DNA from: Sporosarcina jeotgali | Lineage (GTDB): Bacteria > Bacillota > Bacilli > Bacillales_A > Planococcaceae | Length of the DNA: 64,000 bases | Direction: 5' to 3' | NCBI RefSeq assembly: GCF_033304595.1 | Contig: NZ_CP116341.1 | Span: 2,645,001 to 2,709,000 of the forward strand | Shown: positions 1-10,116 of the stretch, one piece after another | How the letters are laid out: every line of letters starts with the position of its first letter | Numbering within the stretch: position 1 is the first letter of the stretch | The notes under the pieces: generated by a model | Database searches by the model: none | What the model was told of the DNA's origin: nothing | The model's input: only the letters and a program-made list of their open reading frames with translations | Position numbers and translations under genes: made by a program

Positions 1-154
1 AGACAGGACTTGTGTCAGAGCCAATGAACCGAAAATGACGACTGGAAAAATGCAAGATAAGGCTTGCTCACGCCCAAAGTACAACAGTTGCGTGAGGAAA
101 CGCTTTAGAAGGATAAAATAACCAGCATCAAGAGACGGGACCTCTCTCCATCCA

Positions 155-379
155 TTAGCCATCTCGATGGTCCTTTTCACTTCGGTATTCTAAAATGTCG
201 CCTGGCTGACAATCCAGCGCCTTACAAATCCCTTCTAACGTTGAAAACCGAACCGCTTTCGCCTTGCCGTTTTTTAAAATGGATAGATTCGCCATTGTGA
301 TGCCCACTTTCTCGGACAACTCCGTAACACTCATCTTTCTTTTTGCAAGCATAACATCGATATTTATAATAATTGACAT
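155..379 (-). CDS. YozG-like small XRE-family regulator
   Basis: A protein of about 74 residues that is almost entirely one helix-turn-helix domain of the Cro/CI type (AKRKMSVTELSEKVGI, then a recognition helix with NLSILKNGKAK and the GICKALDCQPGDILEY ending typical of the YozG family). It should bind DNA as a small repressor. I start it at the ATG at 379 because GAGGTGAATTCT sits just upstream; a GTG nine bases earlier lacks spacing. It follows the DUF2975 gene by about ten bases, so the two are co-transcribed. B. subtilis has the same pair (yozG-yoaS). The target is unknown and is probably its own operon. Confidence 0.85.
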   Translation of the reverse strand: MSIIINIDVMLAKRKMSVTELSEKVGITMANLSILKNGKAKAVRFSTLEGICKALDCQPGDILEYRSEKDHRDG

Positions 380-389
380 AGAATTCACC

Positions 390-869
390 TCACACCGTCA
401 AGTCATTTTCAGATTTTATGACGATTGCATTCTGTAACAATCTCTGCAGGACAGCTGCAAAAACAGCGATGACTACGCAGCCAAAAATAATGCCCGTGCC
501 AATTACGATAATTCCTGGCGCATCATCCGCATCCCCCATCTTGAAAAGCAGCGGCATGAATAACACATAAAGCGTTCCTATGGAGACCGCGCACAGTTTA
601 ATCTTTTTCAACACACTGACCGAAGCCTCTGAAAATGCAGTGTTCCTGTCGATGTAAGTTAAAAGTTTCATCGTCTGATAAAGTGCCGCGAAATAAATAA
701 GAGCAGTTGCATACAATCCTACTAAAAAAGGATATTGCAAAACCGACCATTCCGGGACGAGTTCTACAAAGAATTTTGAAATCAGCGGCACTACAAAGAT
801 ACAGAGTGCAAGAATAGGTAATGCCATAATCACAAGTGTCACCTTTAAAAATAACGTTTCTCGTTTCAT
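390..869 (-). CDS. DUF2975 family membrane protein (YoaS-like)
   Basis: About 159 residues with four predicted membrane segments, near residues 10-32, 48-70, 95-115 and 125-148 (hydrophobic runs seen in the translation). This is the DUF2975 layout, and these genes are normally paired with a YozG-type regulator, as here. The ATG at 869 has GAGGTG at good spacing. It is first in the operon; the HTH gene follows. The function of DUF2975 proteins is not known. The pair resembles other regulator/membrane-protein pairs in which the membrane partner may hold or sense for the regulator, but that is inference. Confidence 0.8.
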   Translation of the reverse strand: MKRETLFLKVTLVIMALPILALCIFVVPLISKFFVELVPEWSVLQYPFLVGLYATALIYFAALYQTMKLLTYIDRNTAFSEASVSVLKKIKLCAVSIGTLYVLFMPLLFKMGDADDAPGIIVIGTGIIFGCVVIAVFAAVLQRLLQNAIVIKSENDLTV

Positions 870-1062
870 AAAATACACCTCGTTTGTCTAGTATAGAAAT
901 AATAGATCCAGCTTATTTATCGAATATCAATAAATTATTACCGATTAATAATATAACATTACTTATTTAGACGATCAAGAGGCAAAAAAGCTCCTCAATT
1001 TTCGGAATAAAAGAGTGACTATATAATTGTTGACTTTTTGTTTCATAGACAGGTTAACAAAA

Positions 1063-1090
1063 AAGCAGCCGGAAGATTCTCCGGCTGCTT
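1063..1090 (-). terminator. Terminator after glpK
   Basis: A ten-base-pair stem (AAGCAGCCGG / CCGGCTGCTT) with an eight-base loop, followed on the minus strand by a T run. It lies eight bases past the glpK stop codon and ends the glpFK transcript. Confidence 0.9.
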
Positions 1091-1097
1091 GCTCCAT

Positions 1098-2603
<1,506 letters not shown>

Positions 2604-2618
2604 CTATACTTTTACTTC

Positions 2619-3464
2619 TTAAAACTTGTTGCTCGCCGCACGACTTGTTGACGTTTTGACATGCCCTGAAGTTGTCTCTTTACGAATTGAGTATTGTGCA
2701 GCTACTAACAATGCCAGCACAACAGCACCAACTACCCAGAATGCGATACTATTTTCGCCAATAAAGAATTGCTTATAAAATAGTGCCCCCATTGTTCCGC
2801 CTAAAATCGGGCCAACTACAGGAACCCATGCATAACGCCAGCCGGATGATCCTTTTTTAGGGATTGGCAGGAAAAAGTGTGCAATTCTCGGGCCAAGATC
2901 ACGTGCCGGGTTAATCGCATAGCCGGTCGTACCGCCAAGAGACAGCCCAATTGCGATAATCAGCGCACCGACAATTAGAGGATTGAGTCCTTCAGTAAAT
3001 TCATTGGCACCGATTGATAATAAACCAAGCAGCAAAATGAAAGTTCCGATGACTTCACTTGTCAGGTTGGATAGCGGATGCCGAATCGCTGGAGTTGTTG
3101 CAAATACATCCCGTTTTGCGATTGGATCTTCTGTTTCTTTCCAATGCGGCAGATATTGAAAATAAACCAATACAGCCCCAAGTATTGCACCGATCATTTG
3201 AGCAAGGATGTACGCTGGCACATCCGCCCAAGGGAAATCACCGATTGCTGCAAATCCAATTGTCACAGCTGGATTTAAGTGTGCCCCGCTTGCTTGGCCG
3301 ACTGCATAAACGCCAAGTGCAACCGCTAATCCCCAGCCTACTGTAATCACAATCCACCCCGAGCCTTCTGCCTTGGACTTTTTCAGCGCAACGCCCCCGA
3401 CTACACCGCCGCCGAACAAAATTAAAATCATCGTTCCAATCAACTCTCCTGCAAATGGAGTCAT
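2619..3464 (-). CDS. glpF: Glycerol uptake facilitator (aquaglyceroporin)
   Basis: A major intrinsic protein of 281 residues that passes glycerol by facilitated diffusion. Both NPA-type pore motifs are visible: HLNPAVT near residue 64 and the second as INPARDLGPR near residue 185, whose DxxPR is typical of glycerol channels rather than water channels. Six membrane segments fit the hydropathy. I start at 3464, where TTAGGGGGAAATTGT precedes ATG; an upstream in-frame start would run through the leader hairpin side without a ribosome site. The C-terminal tail of about 25 polar residues is longer than in E. coli. It is first in the glpFK operon. Confidence 0.95.
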   Translation of the reverse strand: MTPFAGELIGTMILILFGGGVVGGVALKKSKAEGSGWIVITVGWGLAVALGVYAVGQASGAHLNPAVTIGFAAIGDFPWADVPAYILAQMIGAILGAVLVYFQYLPHWKETEDPIAKRDVFATTPAIRHPLSNLTSEVIGTFILLLGLLSIGANEFTEGLNPLIVGALIIAIGLSLGGTTGYAINPARDLGPRIAHFFLPIPKKGSSGWRYAWVPVVGPILGGTMGALFYKQFFIGENSIAFWVVGAVVLALLVAAQYSIRKETTSGHVKTSTSRAASNKF

Positions 3465-3517
3465 ACAATTTCCCCCTAAATAATATTTGATAACATGGAT
3501 CATTGAGGCAAGCGCAC

Positions 3518-3570
3518 AAAAAAAGTCCACAATTAAAATCTTGCTGGGTGCAAGAAATTAACTGTGGACT
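3518..3570 (-). promoter_or_regulatory. glpF leader terminator, GlpP antitermination target
   Basis: Between the glpFK promoter and glpF the transcript can fold into a long hairpin with arms AGTCCACAGTTAA and TTAATTGTGGACT, with a smaller inner stem (CTTGC/GCAAG), followed by seven T residues. In B. subtilis, GlpP with glycerol 3-phosphate prevents termination at such leaders. The hairpin is seen in the sequence; its control by GlpP is from family knowledge. Confidence 0.85.
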
Positions 3571-3605
3571 CCTCAACTCAACCACGTTTTATGAACTTGT
3601 CCCCA

Positions 3606-3634
3606 AGTATAAAGCGGTTTCATGAGTCTGTCAA
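3606..3634 (-). promoter_or_regulatory. glpFK promoter with possible cre site
   Basis: TTGACA and TATACT boxes separated by 17 bases, as good as a SigA promoter gets. The spacer contains TGAAACCGCTTTAT, which matches most of the CcpA cre consensus (TGWAANCGNTNWCA) except the last two bases. This would allow catabolite repression of glycerol uptake; the cre call is tentative. Confidence 0.7.
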
Positions 3635-3642
3635 CAATAGAT

Positions 3643-4212
3643 TCAGAAAGTTCTCTTTTTCTTAAAAGACTTCCATAGTTCATGGTCTGAGGTCGTCACT
3701 GCAACAGCACCTGCTGCAAGCGCATCTTCGATATGCTTTTCAGTACGAATGAGACCGCCGTTAATAATCGGGATTCCTGTGCGTTCATAGACTTCTTCTA
3801 TCAGTTCAGGGATAACACCAGGCAACATTTCAATGAAATCCGGCTGGGTCTGGTCAATCAGGGAATAACTTTTTTCCAAAGCAATCGTATCTAGCAAAAA
3901 CATTCGTTGAATGGCAAGGATGTTTTTAGCTTTTGCCTTCATTATCATATTGGAACGAGTGGAAATAATACCTGCAGGCCGAATATCATTACACAAGAAG
4001 TCCGCAGCATAGTTATCTGTTTTCAGACCTTGAATAAGATCCGCGTGAATGATTAGCTTTTTGCATCTCTTATCTGCTTCACGCTTCACTGTTTTCAAAT
4101 TACTAATATGCACTTCTAATAACACAACATATTCGAATGGACTGTCCAGCATCTGCTCAAACTGTTTTAACGTCCGGGCAGCTGGTAAGATTTTTTGATT
4201 GTGAAAAGGCAT
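3643..4212 (-). CDS. glpP: Glycerol uptake operon antiterminator
   Basis: A 189-residue RNA-binding antiterminator with a TIM-barrel fold. The family signature is clear: KILPAARTLKQFEQML at the start, KKLIIHADLIQGL, AGIISTRSNMI, FLLDTIAL, PDFIEMLPG and GIPIINGGLI for phosphate binding, then TSDHELW. It senses glycerol 3-phosphate and lets RNA polymerase read through the hairpins upstream of glpF and glpD. It lies between its two targets. The 45-base gap after glpD contains GATAGTATAATACTAT, a likely -10 region, and AGACGGGGGT as ribosome site, so glpP may have its own promoter as well as read-through from glpD. Confidence 0.95.
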   Translation of the reverse strand: MPFHNQKILPAARTLKQFEQMLDSPFEYVVLLEVHISNLKTVKREADKRCKKLIIHADLIQGLKTDNYAADFLCNDIRPAGIISTRSNMIMKAKAKNILAIQRMFLLDTIALEKSYSLIDQTQPDFIEMLPGVIPELIEEVYERTGIPIINGGLIRTEKHIEDALAAGAVAVTTSDHELWKSFKKKRTF

Positions 4213-4257
4213 TTGTTAAAAACCCCCGTCTATCAGTATAGTATTATACTATCTTAA

Positions 4258-5901
4258 TTAGACAACCGAAGTCGCTTTTATCATCTCTTCATCCAATTCT
4301 TTTTCATAATTTTGCTGCTCTATAGACGTCCAATTGAAAATCTGTGCCATCTCGTTAAGCACATCTTTCTTAGCATCTACAACATTTTTTATATTAAAAT
4401 AAAGATCACCTGTCCGACGAATGAAGAAATCCGTTGGTTTCACGGTCATTTCCTTTTCAATGGCATAGCGCAGTTTCACGTACAAAATTCGCGGCATCGC
4501 CTGGTTTTCATCATACGGAATCATAAAGACCTCATCGACATTTGTGCCATATAATGCAGCCAAGTGTCTGCTTTCTCTTTCAGTAAATCCAAGCAGCTGT
4601 CCTCGCTTCACCGCTTGCTCCGTGTATCGATTATAATTAACAGATCCGCCGAAATCACCGCCAGAGATAGGAATCTTTTTCGTACTGCAACGTCTGAACG
4701 TCAACCCTTTTTCTTGTTGAAGGAGCTGGGCAATCTTGTTGACCACGGTCTCCGCCATTTTACGGTAGCCCGTCAGTTTCCCGCCGGCAATAGTAATTAA
4801 CCCCCGTTCCGACTCCCAAATTTCATCTTTTCGTGAAATCTCAGAAGGATTTTTTCCATCTTCATGGATAAGCGGACGTACCCCTGCCCAACTCGATTCT
4901 ACGTCTTTTTCAGACACTGATACTTCTGGGAACATGTAGTGGATCGCATCTAAAATGTACGTACGGTCTTCCTCCGTAATTTGCATTTCTTTTGGGTCAC
5001 CGTCAAAAAATGTATCTGTGGTCCCGACATATGCTTTCCCATCACGGGGAACCGCGAAAATCATGCGCTTATCGGGGGTGTCAAAGTAAATTGCCTGATG
5101 CAGCGGAAATACACTTTGGTCGAACACTAAGTGGATACCTTTTGAAAGGATCAGCTGTTTTCCATTGGAATGTCCGTCAATTTCTTTCACTTCATCTACC
5201 CATGGACCTGCAGCATTGATCACTTTCGAAGCATGAATGGCTGTCAACTCTCCAGTCAGCATATCCCGCACTTGTACACCTTCAATTTTGTTGGTCTCGT
5301 CATATAGGAACGATTCCGCTTTTGCATAGTTAACAAGTGTCGCACCTTTGGAAGCTGCAGCTTTTGCCACTTCAATGGTAAGGCGTGCATCGTCCGTACG
5401 GTACTCAACGTAATATCCGCTGCCTTGAAGTCCCTGTCTTTTAATGAGCGGAGCTTTTTGAATTGTCTGGTCCAGGTTCAGCATTTTTCTTCGCTCTGAG
5501 CGTTTTACCCCAGCTAAAAAGTCATACACCTTTAGTCCAAGAGCTGTGGAATAAGGACCGAATGTGCCTCCTTTGTGGAAGGGCAGCAACATCCATTCAG
5601 GAGTTGTTACATGAGGTCCATTCTCATAGACAATTGCCCGCTCTTTTCCAAGCTCCGCTACTTCTTTGATTTCAAATTGTTTTAAATATCGCAGTCCGCC
5701 GTGTACTAGTTTTGTGGAACGGCTCGATGTACCTGATGCAAAGTCTTGCATTTCAACAAGCGCAGTTTTCATGCCCCGAGCGGCTGCATCTAATGCAATT
5801 CCAGCTCCTGTAATCCCCCCGCCGATTACTACCACGTCAAACTGATCTGAATTCAACTGGCTGAATTGTTCGTTTCGATTCAATGCTGAAAATGTTGTCA
5901 T
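4258..5901 (-). CDS. glpD: Aerobic glycerol-3-phosphate dehydrogenase
   Basis: A 547-residue FAD enzyme at the membrane face that oxidises glycerol 3-phosphate to dihydroxyacetone phosphate and passes electrons to quinone. The FAD-binding VVVIGGGITGAG lies at residues 24-35, followed by ARGMKTALVE, then SSRSTKLVHGGLRYL, YRTDDARLT, VGTTDT and the C-terminal GLITIAGGKLTGYRKMAE. The length and domain order are normal. GAGGAGACGAGACAG precedes the ATG. It is transcribed from its own promoter and leader, so glycerol catabolism is under GlpP at two points. Confidence 0.97.
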   Translation of the reverse strand: MTTFSALNRNEQFSQLNSDQFDVVVIGGGITGAGIALDAAARGMKTALVEMQDFASGTSSRSTKLVHGGLRYLKQFEIKEVAELGKERAIVYENGPHVTTPEWMLLPFHKGGTFGPYSTALGLKVYDFLAGVKRSERRKMLNLDQTIQKAPLIKRQGLQGSGYYVEYRTDDARLTIEVAKAAASKGATLVNYAKAESFLYDETNKIEGVQVRDMLTGELTAIHASKVINAAGPWVDEVKEIDGHSNGKQLILSKGIHLVFDQSVFPLHQAIYFDTPDKRMIFAVPRDGKAYVGTTDTFFDGDPKEMQITEEDRTYILDAIHYMFPEVSVSEKDVESSWAGVRPLIHEDGKNPSEISRKDEIWESERGLITIAGGKLTGYRKMAETVVNKIAQLLQQEKGLTFRRCSTKKIPISGGDFGGSVNYNRYTEQAVKRGQLLGFTERESRHLAALYGTNVDEVFMIPYDENQAMPRILYVKLRYAIEKEMTVKPTDFFIRRTGDLYFNIKNVVDAKKDVLNEMAQIFNWTSIEQQNYEKELDEEMIKATSVV

Positions 5902-5938
5902 CTGTCTCGTCTCCTCTTTGTATGCGAGTTAAAACAAC

Positions 5939-5995
5939 AAAAAAGAGACCCCAAGAAAATAATTGCATTAACTGCAATTATTTCTTGAGGTCTCT
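5939..5995 (-). promoter_or_regulatory. glpD leader terminator, GlpP antitermination target
   Basis: A long hairpin on the minus strand: outer arms AGAGACC / GGTCTCT, then CAAGAAA(A)TAATTGCA pairing with its complement around a TTAA(T) loop, followed by a T run. It sits about 40 bases before the glpD start and resembles the glpF leader in layout, as expected of a shared GlpP target. Confidence 0.85.
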
Positions 5996-6030
5996 CAGTA
6001 GCTCAAACCCGATATATTAACTTGTTTACT

Positions 6031-6058
6031 AGTATAGCACATTAAAATTTAAATACAA
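6031..6058 (-). promoter_or_regulatory. Probable glpD promoter
   Basis: TTGTAT and TATACT boxes 16 bases apart on the minus strand, about 35 bases upstream of the leader hairpin. The rest of the gap up to the plus-strand gene at 6344 shows no further feature I can support. Confidence 0.6.
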
Positions 6059-6343
6059 AACGTCTGATTTACATGTATCTCTATATACTATTCCGTATTT
6101 CCTCAAACCCTAAGGCGCTATTGCTCTTGCAACTTTCTTTTACGCATAGACCTCATCGATAGAATCGATAATAATCTGCCATGGAATAGGTTGCAGTGCA
6201 CCCCTTTTCCTTCTGCACGCTCCCATTTAGAAATTCCTTCTGGACTCTTTCAAATTATCGTTTATACTAAAAAAGCATCTTCATAGAATATACGTTCTAT
6301 TACCGATTAGGAAATTCAAACTTACAGCTAAAGAGGGTTTCAG

Positions 6344-6985
6344 ATGAAAGGCAGTTCACACTTAGGAATCGGGATTGCGGTTGGCGCAATCGCCGGGTAC
6401 ATCACACAACCAGACTTCATGACTGTCGCGATCTGCGCAGGCATCGGCGGCGCGTCTGGGGTGGCACCAGATTTAGATACAAATGGCCTCGCAACCAATC
6501 GCATCACCTTATCGAAAAAAGTGAGTAAAGTACTCATGGAAGTTGCCGGTATCGGGATTTTACTCATGCTCATTTATCAGGTGATGACTCAAGGAATGAG
6601 CCGTGAAATTTACATATACGGAGGAATCGGCCTGGTCCTGCTGATTGTCTCACGCGTTATTACCCAGAGACGGATGCTGACGATTACAGGAGTTCTAGTC
6701 ATGTTGCTTGGATTTGTATTGGATAAATCCATTGGCATTTTGCTCGCGGGAAGTTATATTACTTTTGCTTCATTTTTGCCTCACCGGTCTTATACACATT
6801 CACTTATAGGGGTTGCATTTTATGCGCTGATTTTAAAGTATTTGTATATAGAATGGCCAATCGAAGGGATGATGGCTGCCGGACTGGCTGGTTACATTAG
6901 CCATTTAGTGGCGGATATGAAAATGCTTCCCGTGAATCGAAGAGGTGTGAAATGGTTTGCACCATTGTGGAAGCAGGTGTTCTGA
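6344..6985 (+). CDS. YdjM-like membrane-bound metal-dependent hydrolase
   Basis: A 213-residue protein of the YdjM/DUF457 family of integral membrane hydrolases. The metal-ligand motifs of the family are present: SSHLGIG at the N-terminus, APDLDT near residue 43, HRSYTHS near residue 147 and GYISHLVADM near residue 184. Hydrophobic segments between them give about four or five membrane passes. AAAGAGGG precedes the start. It stands alone between opposed terminators. Its substrate is unknown; in Bacilli relatives are often only annotated as hydrolases, and some E. coli members are LexA-controlled. Confidence 0.8.
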   Translation: MKGSSHLGIGIAVGAIAGYITQPDFMTVAICAGIGGASGVAPDLDTNGLATNRITLSKKVSKVLMEVAGIGILLMLIYQVMTQGMSREIYIYGGIGLVLLIVSRVITQRRMLTITGVLVMLLGFVLDKSIGILLAGSYITFASFLPHRSYTHSLIGVAFYALILKYLYIEWPIEGMMAAGLAGYISHLVADMKMLPVNRRGVKWFAPLWKQVF

Positions 6986-6996
6986 TTGACCAACAA

Positions 6997-7034
6997 AAAA
7001 CGAGTATCCGTAATTAAAACGGCATACTCGTTTT
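6997..7034. terminator. Bidirectional terminator
   Basis: Arms AAAACGAGTATCCG and CGGCATACTCGTTTT with runs of A and T on both sides. It can stop both the plus-strand hydrolase gene and the minus-strand membrane gene, which converge here. Confidence 0.85.
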
Positions 7035-7050
7035 GTGATCTATAACTTTG

Positions 7051-7545
7051 TCATACTGAAGATATAAACTTCTTAATGGTTCGATAGTAAATCCAGTATT
7101 GACCTGCTGCAAGAAGTAAAACCCCTACAGTCATCCACACCTTACCAATCGGAAGCATTAAATAGACACCCGCCATTATAGGTAACGCCCAAGCGAAATA
7201 CGTGTAAACTTTTTTGGTCGCCTGTTTGGTTACATCTTGAAACAGCTCATCATCTTCTAAATACTCTTGTGGCTTATAGGTGGTCATTGAAATCTTGTGT
7301 TTAGGCATTCTTTCATTGTGTTTCTTGATGTTGTAAAAAAACAGAATCAAATAAAGGACGACTATCACCAACATTACATTCAGCAAGATGCCTGAATTCC
7401 CACTAATGCTAAATTCAAATCCAAATCCGCCATCTGAAAAAGTATTCACTGTAGCCGCATAGCCCACCAGCAAGACGAACCCCATAATAATAAAAATCCC
7501 AGCCATCTGCCAAAGCGGATAGGTAATTCGCATATCATTCTTCAT
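7051..7545 (-). CDS. Membrane protein paired with XRE regulator
   Basis: About 164 residues with an N-terminal pair of membrane helices (residues 10-32 and 48-70), a polar middle (a stretch rich in Lys, His and Glu near 75-110) and another hairpin of membrane helices (about 112-150). I do not recognise a named family. The start at 7545 has AAGGGGAGG and overlaps the end of the regulator gene by eleven bases, so the two are translationally coupled. Short XRE regulators with a cotranscribed membrane protein are common in Bacillales; the membrane partner's job is usually unknown. Confidence 0.75.
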   Translation of the reverse strand: MKNDMRITYPLWQMAGIFIIMGFVLLVGYAATVNTFSDGGFGFEFSISGNSGILLNVMLVIVVLYLILFFYNIKKHNERMPKHKISMTTYKPQEYLEDDELFQDVTKQATKKVYTYFAWALPIMAGVYLMLPIGKVWMTVGVLLLAAGQYWIYYRTIKKFISSV

Positions 7546-7750
7546 GTTCTTCCTCCCCTTCCAGCCAAAAAATTTCATTAATATCACAGTTGAGCGCCTT
7601 CGCCAGCTTCAGTGACAGTGTAACGGATGGTGAAAACTCACCTTTTTCGATGAATCCAATCGTCTGTCTGGTTACACCGACTTGCTTTGCCAATTCTATT
7701 TGTGTGAAGCTGTAGCGCGCTCGCAGCTCCTTTAACCGATTTTTAAGCAT
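7535..7750 (-). CDS. Small XRE-family transcriptional regulator
   Basis: 71 residues forming one helix-turn-helix domain (RLKELRARYSFTQIELAK, then VTRQTIGFIEKGEFSPS and LAKALNCDINEIF). This is the compact type seen in Bacillales regulator/membrane pairs. The ATG at 7750 is preceded by AAGAGGTG. It is first in a two-gene operon with the membrane protein. The two direct repeats upstream are the obvious candidate operator for self-control. Confidence 0.88.
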   Translation of the reverse strand: MLKNRLKELRARYSFTQIELAKQVGVTRQTIGFIEKGEFSPSVTLSLKLAKALNCDINEIFWLEGEEEHEE

Positions 7751-7779
7751 CACGACACCTCTTCACTCAAATGTACACT

Positions 7780-7811
7780 ATTCTTAACATAGTGTATAGT
7801 ATTCTTAACAT
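7780..7811 (-). promoter_or_regulatory. Direct-repeat operator candidate
   Basis: Two exact copies of ATTCTTAACAT start 21 bases apart, i.e. two helical turns, 30-60 bases upstream of the regulator gene. This spacing suits side-by-side binding of a small HTH protein. Confidence 0.5.
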
Positions 7812-7829
7812 TATATTTCTAGTACATGC

Positions 7830-7870
7830 AAAAAACACTCAAATTGTCAGGGCATTTGAGTGTTTTTTGT
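7830..7870. terminator. Bidirectional terminator
   Basis: Arms AAAAAACACTCAAAT and ATTTGAGTGTTTTTT, with T runs in both directions. It ends the DoxX-family gene on the minus strand and insulates the regulator promoter. Confidence 0.85.
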
Positions 7871-7888
7871 ATGTTAAATGTGATGTTA

Positions 7889-8239
7889 CTATTTCCGAAC
7901 TTTAAGTACCCACCAAATGAGCACAAGTTGCAATGGCAAACGAATCCATAACGCTGCTGGTGACAAATCAAAATTCTCAGGGGTCAGCGCCATATAGATG
8001 TTGACCGGAAACACAAGCACTAAAAAGATGGAGATTAACATGCCCGCTCGTTCCCGTGTTTGTTTTAGGAACAACCCAAGTGCCAGCAAGATTTCCATGA
8101 TCCCTGAAATGTATACAATCGCAGGCCGGAACGGCACCCATTCGGGCATAGCCAAAATGAAAAATGAATCCAGTAAGAAGTGGCCAACTCCCGCAGCAGC
8201 AAAGAACAGACAAAATGCGTATAATGCAATTTTCTTCAT
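7889..8239 (-). CDS. DoxX-family membrane protein
   Basis: 116 residues, four hydrophobic segments, and the DoxX-like pattern of a gly-rich first helix (FAAAGVGHFL), WVPFRPAIVYISGIMEILLALGL, and a C-terminal LPLQLVLIWWVLK. These proteins are small quinone- or redox-linked membrane proteins of unclear function. The start at 8239 has AGGAG eight bases upstream; earlier in-frame starts run into the repeat region and have no ribosome site. It stands alone. Confidence 0.75.
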   Translation of the reverse strand: MKKIALYAFCLFFAAAGVGHFLLDSFFILAMPEWVPFRPAIVYISGIMEILLALGLFLKQTRERAGMLISIFLVLVFPVNIYMALTPENFDLSPAALWIRLPLQLVLIWWVLKVRK

Positions 8240-8306
8240 TGATAAAACTCCTAACTTGGGTGCAAGTGAGTTTGTTAGTTGAGTTCCCCGGTTCAAGACT
8301 GGATTG

Positions 8307-8399
8307 TGCTCATAAATCACGAATTCCGCTCATAGGCCTGGACATACGCTCATAAATCCATAATTCCGCTCATAACCCTGGGATTACGCTCATAAATCC
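8307..8399. repeat. Left part of CGCTCATAA tandem array
   Basis: Two full 40-base units and the first 13 bases of a third. Each unit is two 20-base halves that both open with CGCTCATAA. The array is cut at 8399 by the ISL3 element and resumes after it. Confidence 0.9.
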
Positions 8400-10116
8400 G
8401 GTTCTTACGCGAAAACGGGGAGTATCCCTCTAACCTATTACGTCTTAAATGATTACTTTTTGAAAATAATTACAGGTGATACAATACTCTCTTTTCCAAG
8501 ACCCTAAAGCTTGCTCGACCATACATTAACCGCTTAAGTGTCTTTAACCGATTGACATTTCCCTCTGTCGGACCATTGCTCCAATGCAAACGTATCCCAA
8601 GCAGAATGGCATCTAAATCATTTTTCACTCCTTGGAAAAACGATTGGATAGATTTATTTTCAAAACCCTTATGATTTTCTATCCATTGTGGCAATTGGTC
8701 AGCTGCTTTTTCTTTGATCAATGATCGAAATGAATGAATCAATTTACTTAATTCTTTTATTTGAGGAAATGTAGACAAAAAATCTGGATGGAAGCTTTGT
8801 AGTTCTTCAAGAACGTCTTCATTATCAGGATTCCATAATAACCGTAAGGTCTTTTGCCGAAAAGACAGACCCGGGGTTTCCAAGTTAGCAGAGCGATTAC
8901 GTGCGCTTGTAATCATTCCAGTCAATGTATCCAGGGATCCAGTATATCCTTGAGATCGGCATGTCTCCTCAATTTGGTCGGAACTCATTTTATCTTTCAC
9001 CAGTGAAGAAACCAAGGGATAGTAGGCGGTATCGGGCGAAGCACGTTCCTCATAAGGAGACACTGTCTGATTTAAGTCGGAGTAGACAGTGTTCCTTACA
9101 ACACCGAGTTTCCGTGCGATCGTTGCGACACGATATCCCTCTGAAAATAACTGCTGGGATTGTTGAATACGCTGCCATCTTTCTTCAGACCGGTTCCATG
9201 GAACCGAATCAGATTCTTGAGCTAAAGTCGTTTCAACTTTTTTATCCACGGTTATAGAAGATGCGTTCCACTTCCTAGGGATACACGAATAAATGGCTTT
9301 TTTTGACGCTTCGAACAGCTGATGAAGTACATGCCAGCGATCAGCCACCTGCTGAATAGTAGGCGAAGCATCATGAACTGCCTTGGCATACCCTCTTGAT
9401 CCGTCCCGAGTAATAAGACAGATTTCCGGATGGCCTAAAAGCCACTTCGTTACTTCCGCTGAATCTCGTGTCGGTATCAACCCTAGCGGCTTGTTTGTCT
9501 CCAAATCAATAAAAATCGTTCCATAAGATAGACGCTTCTTGAACGCGAAGTCATCAATTCCTACAAAAGGGAGAGCCCTCAGGGTTCTCTGGGGTAAATG
9601 ATTTGTTTTTTATGGATCGTAAAATCGTGTCATGACTGACTGGAATGTGAAGAGAGCGGCAGATCTTTTCCGCAGCTAGGCAACTCGTCGAAAAACCAAT
9701 AGTCTCAATTACTCTTTCTAATCGTTCTGTTCTTCTGTGATAAGGTTGTAGCCATGGGATTCGCTCAGTGAAAACCCGTGCGTTACACTCGGTATTTTCG
9801 CAGAACCATTTACTTGTAATCACCTGAATTTCGACCGGAGTATCCGCATTAGCTAAATCTTTCACCAATCGAGTGTATCGGCTATGGCGACGATGGGAAG
9901 TTGCCTGGCACTTTGGGCATTTGGAAGAACTAGAACGAAGTTCAATAATAAGAAAAATCACATCATCTGTCTGTTTGAAATACAAGAGTTGATCTTTTTC
10001 TATGAACGGAAGTGTTAAATTCGTTAGCAATTCCATAGGGAGCCACCCTTTCGTTTTTTCTAAAACTATACCCAGAAAATGACGAAATGAAGCCTCCCCA
10101 AACCACCGTAAGAACC
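8400..10116 (-). mobile_element. ISL3-family insertion sequence
   Basis: A 1717-base element. Its ends are inverted: GGTTCTTACG at the left, and the same ten bases on the other strand at the right, with GGGGAG conserved further in. It is flanked on both sides by ATAAATCC, an 8-base target duplication as expected for ISL3. Removing the element and one copy restores a perfect unit of the surrounding tandem repeat. Its single transposase gene is frameshifted, so the copy is probably dead unless helped in trans. Confidence 0.92.
8470..10036 (-). pseudogene. Frameshifted ISL3 transposase
   Basis: The first part (ATG at 10036, GGTGG upstream) has the ISL3 zinc-finger region, with CPKC and later CENTEC, and runs to a TGA near 9554. 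The second part continues in the +1 frame with FVGIDDFAFKKR, YGTIFIDLE, the DDE-like TRDGSRGYAKA and ADRWHVLHQL, ending at 8470 with RLMYGRASF. Neither part alone has all catalytic residues. The switch falls near 9565-9590 in a C/T-rich stretch. A mutation is more likely than programmed shifting, since the family normally uses one ORF. Confidence 0.85.

Noticed and set aside
2-121. Open frame running in from the left edge on the plus strand
   Set aside because: Its translation is Lys/Arg/Cys-rich without a recognisable family, and the start lies outside the window; not enough to call a gene.
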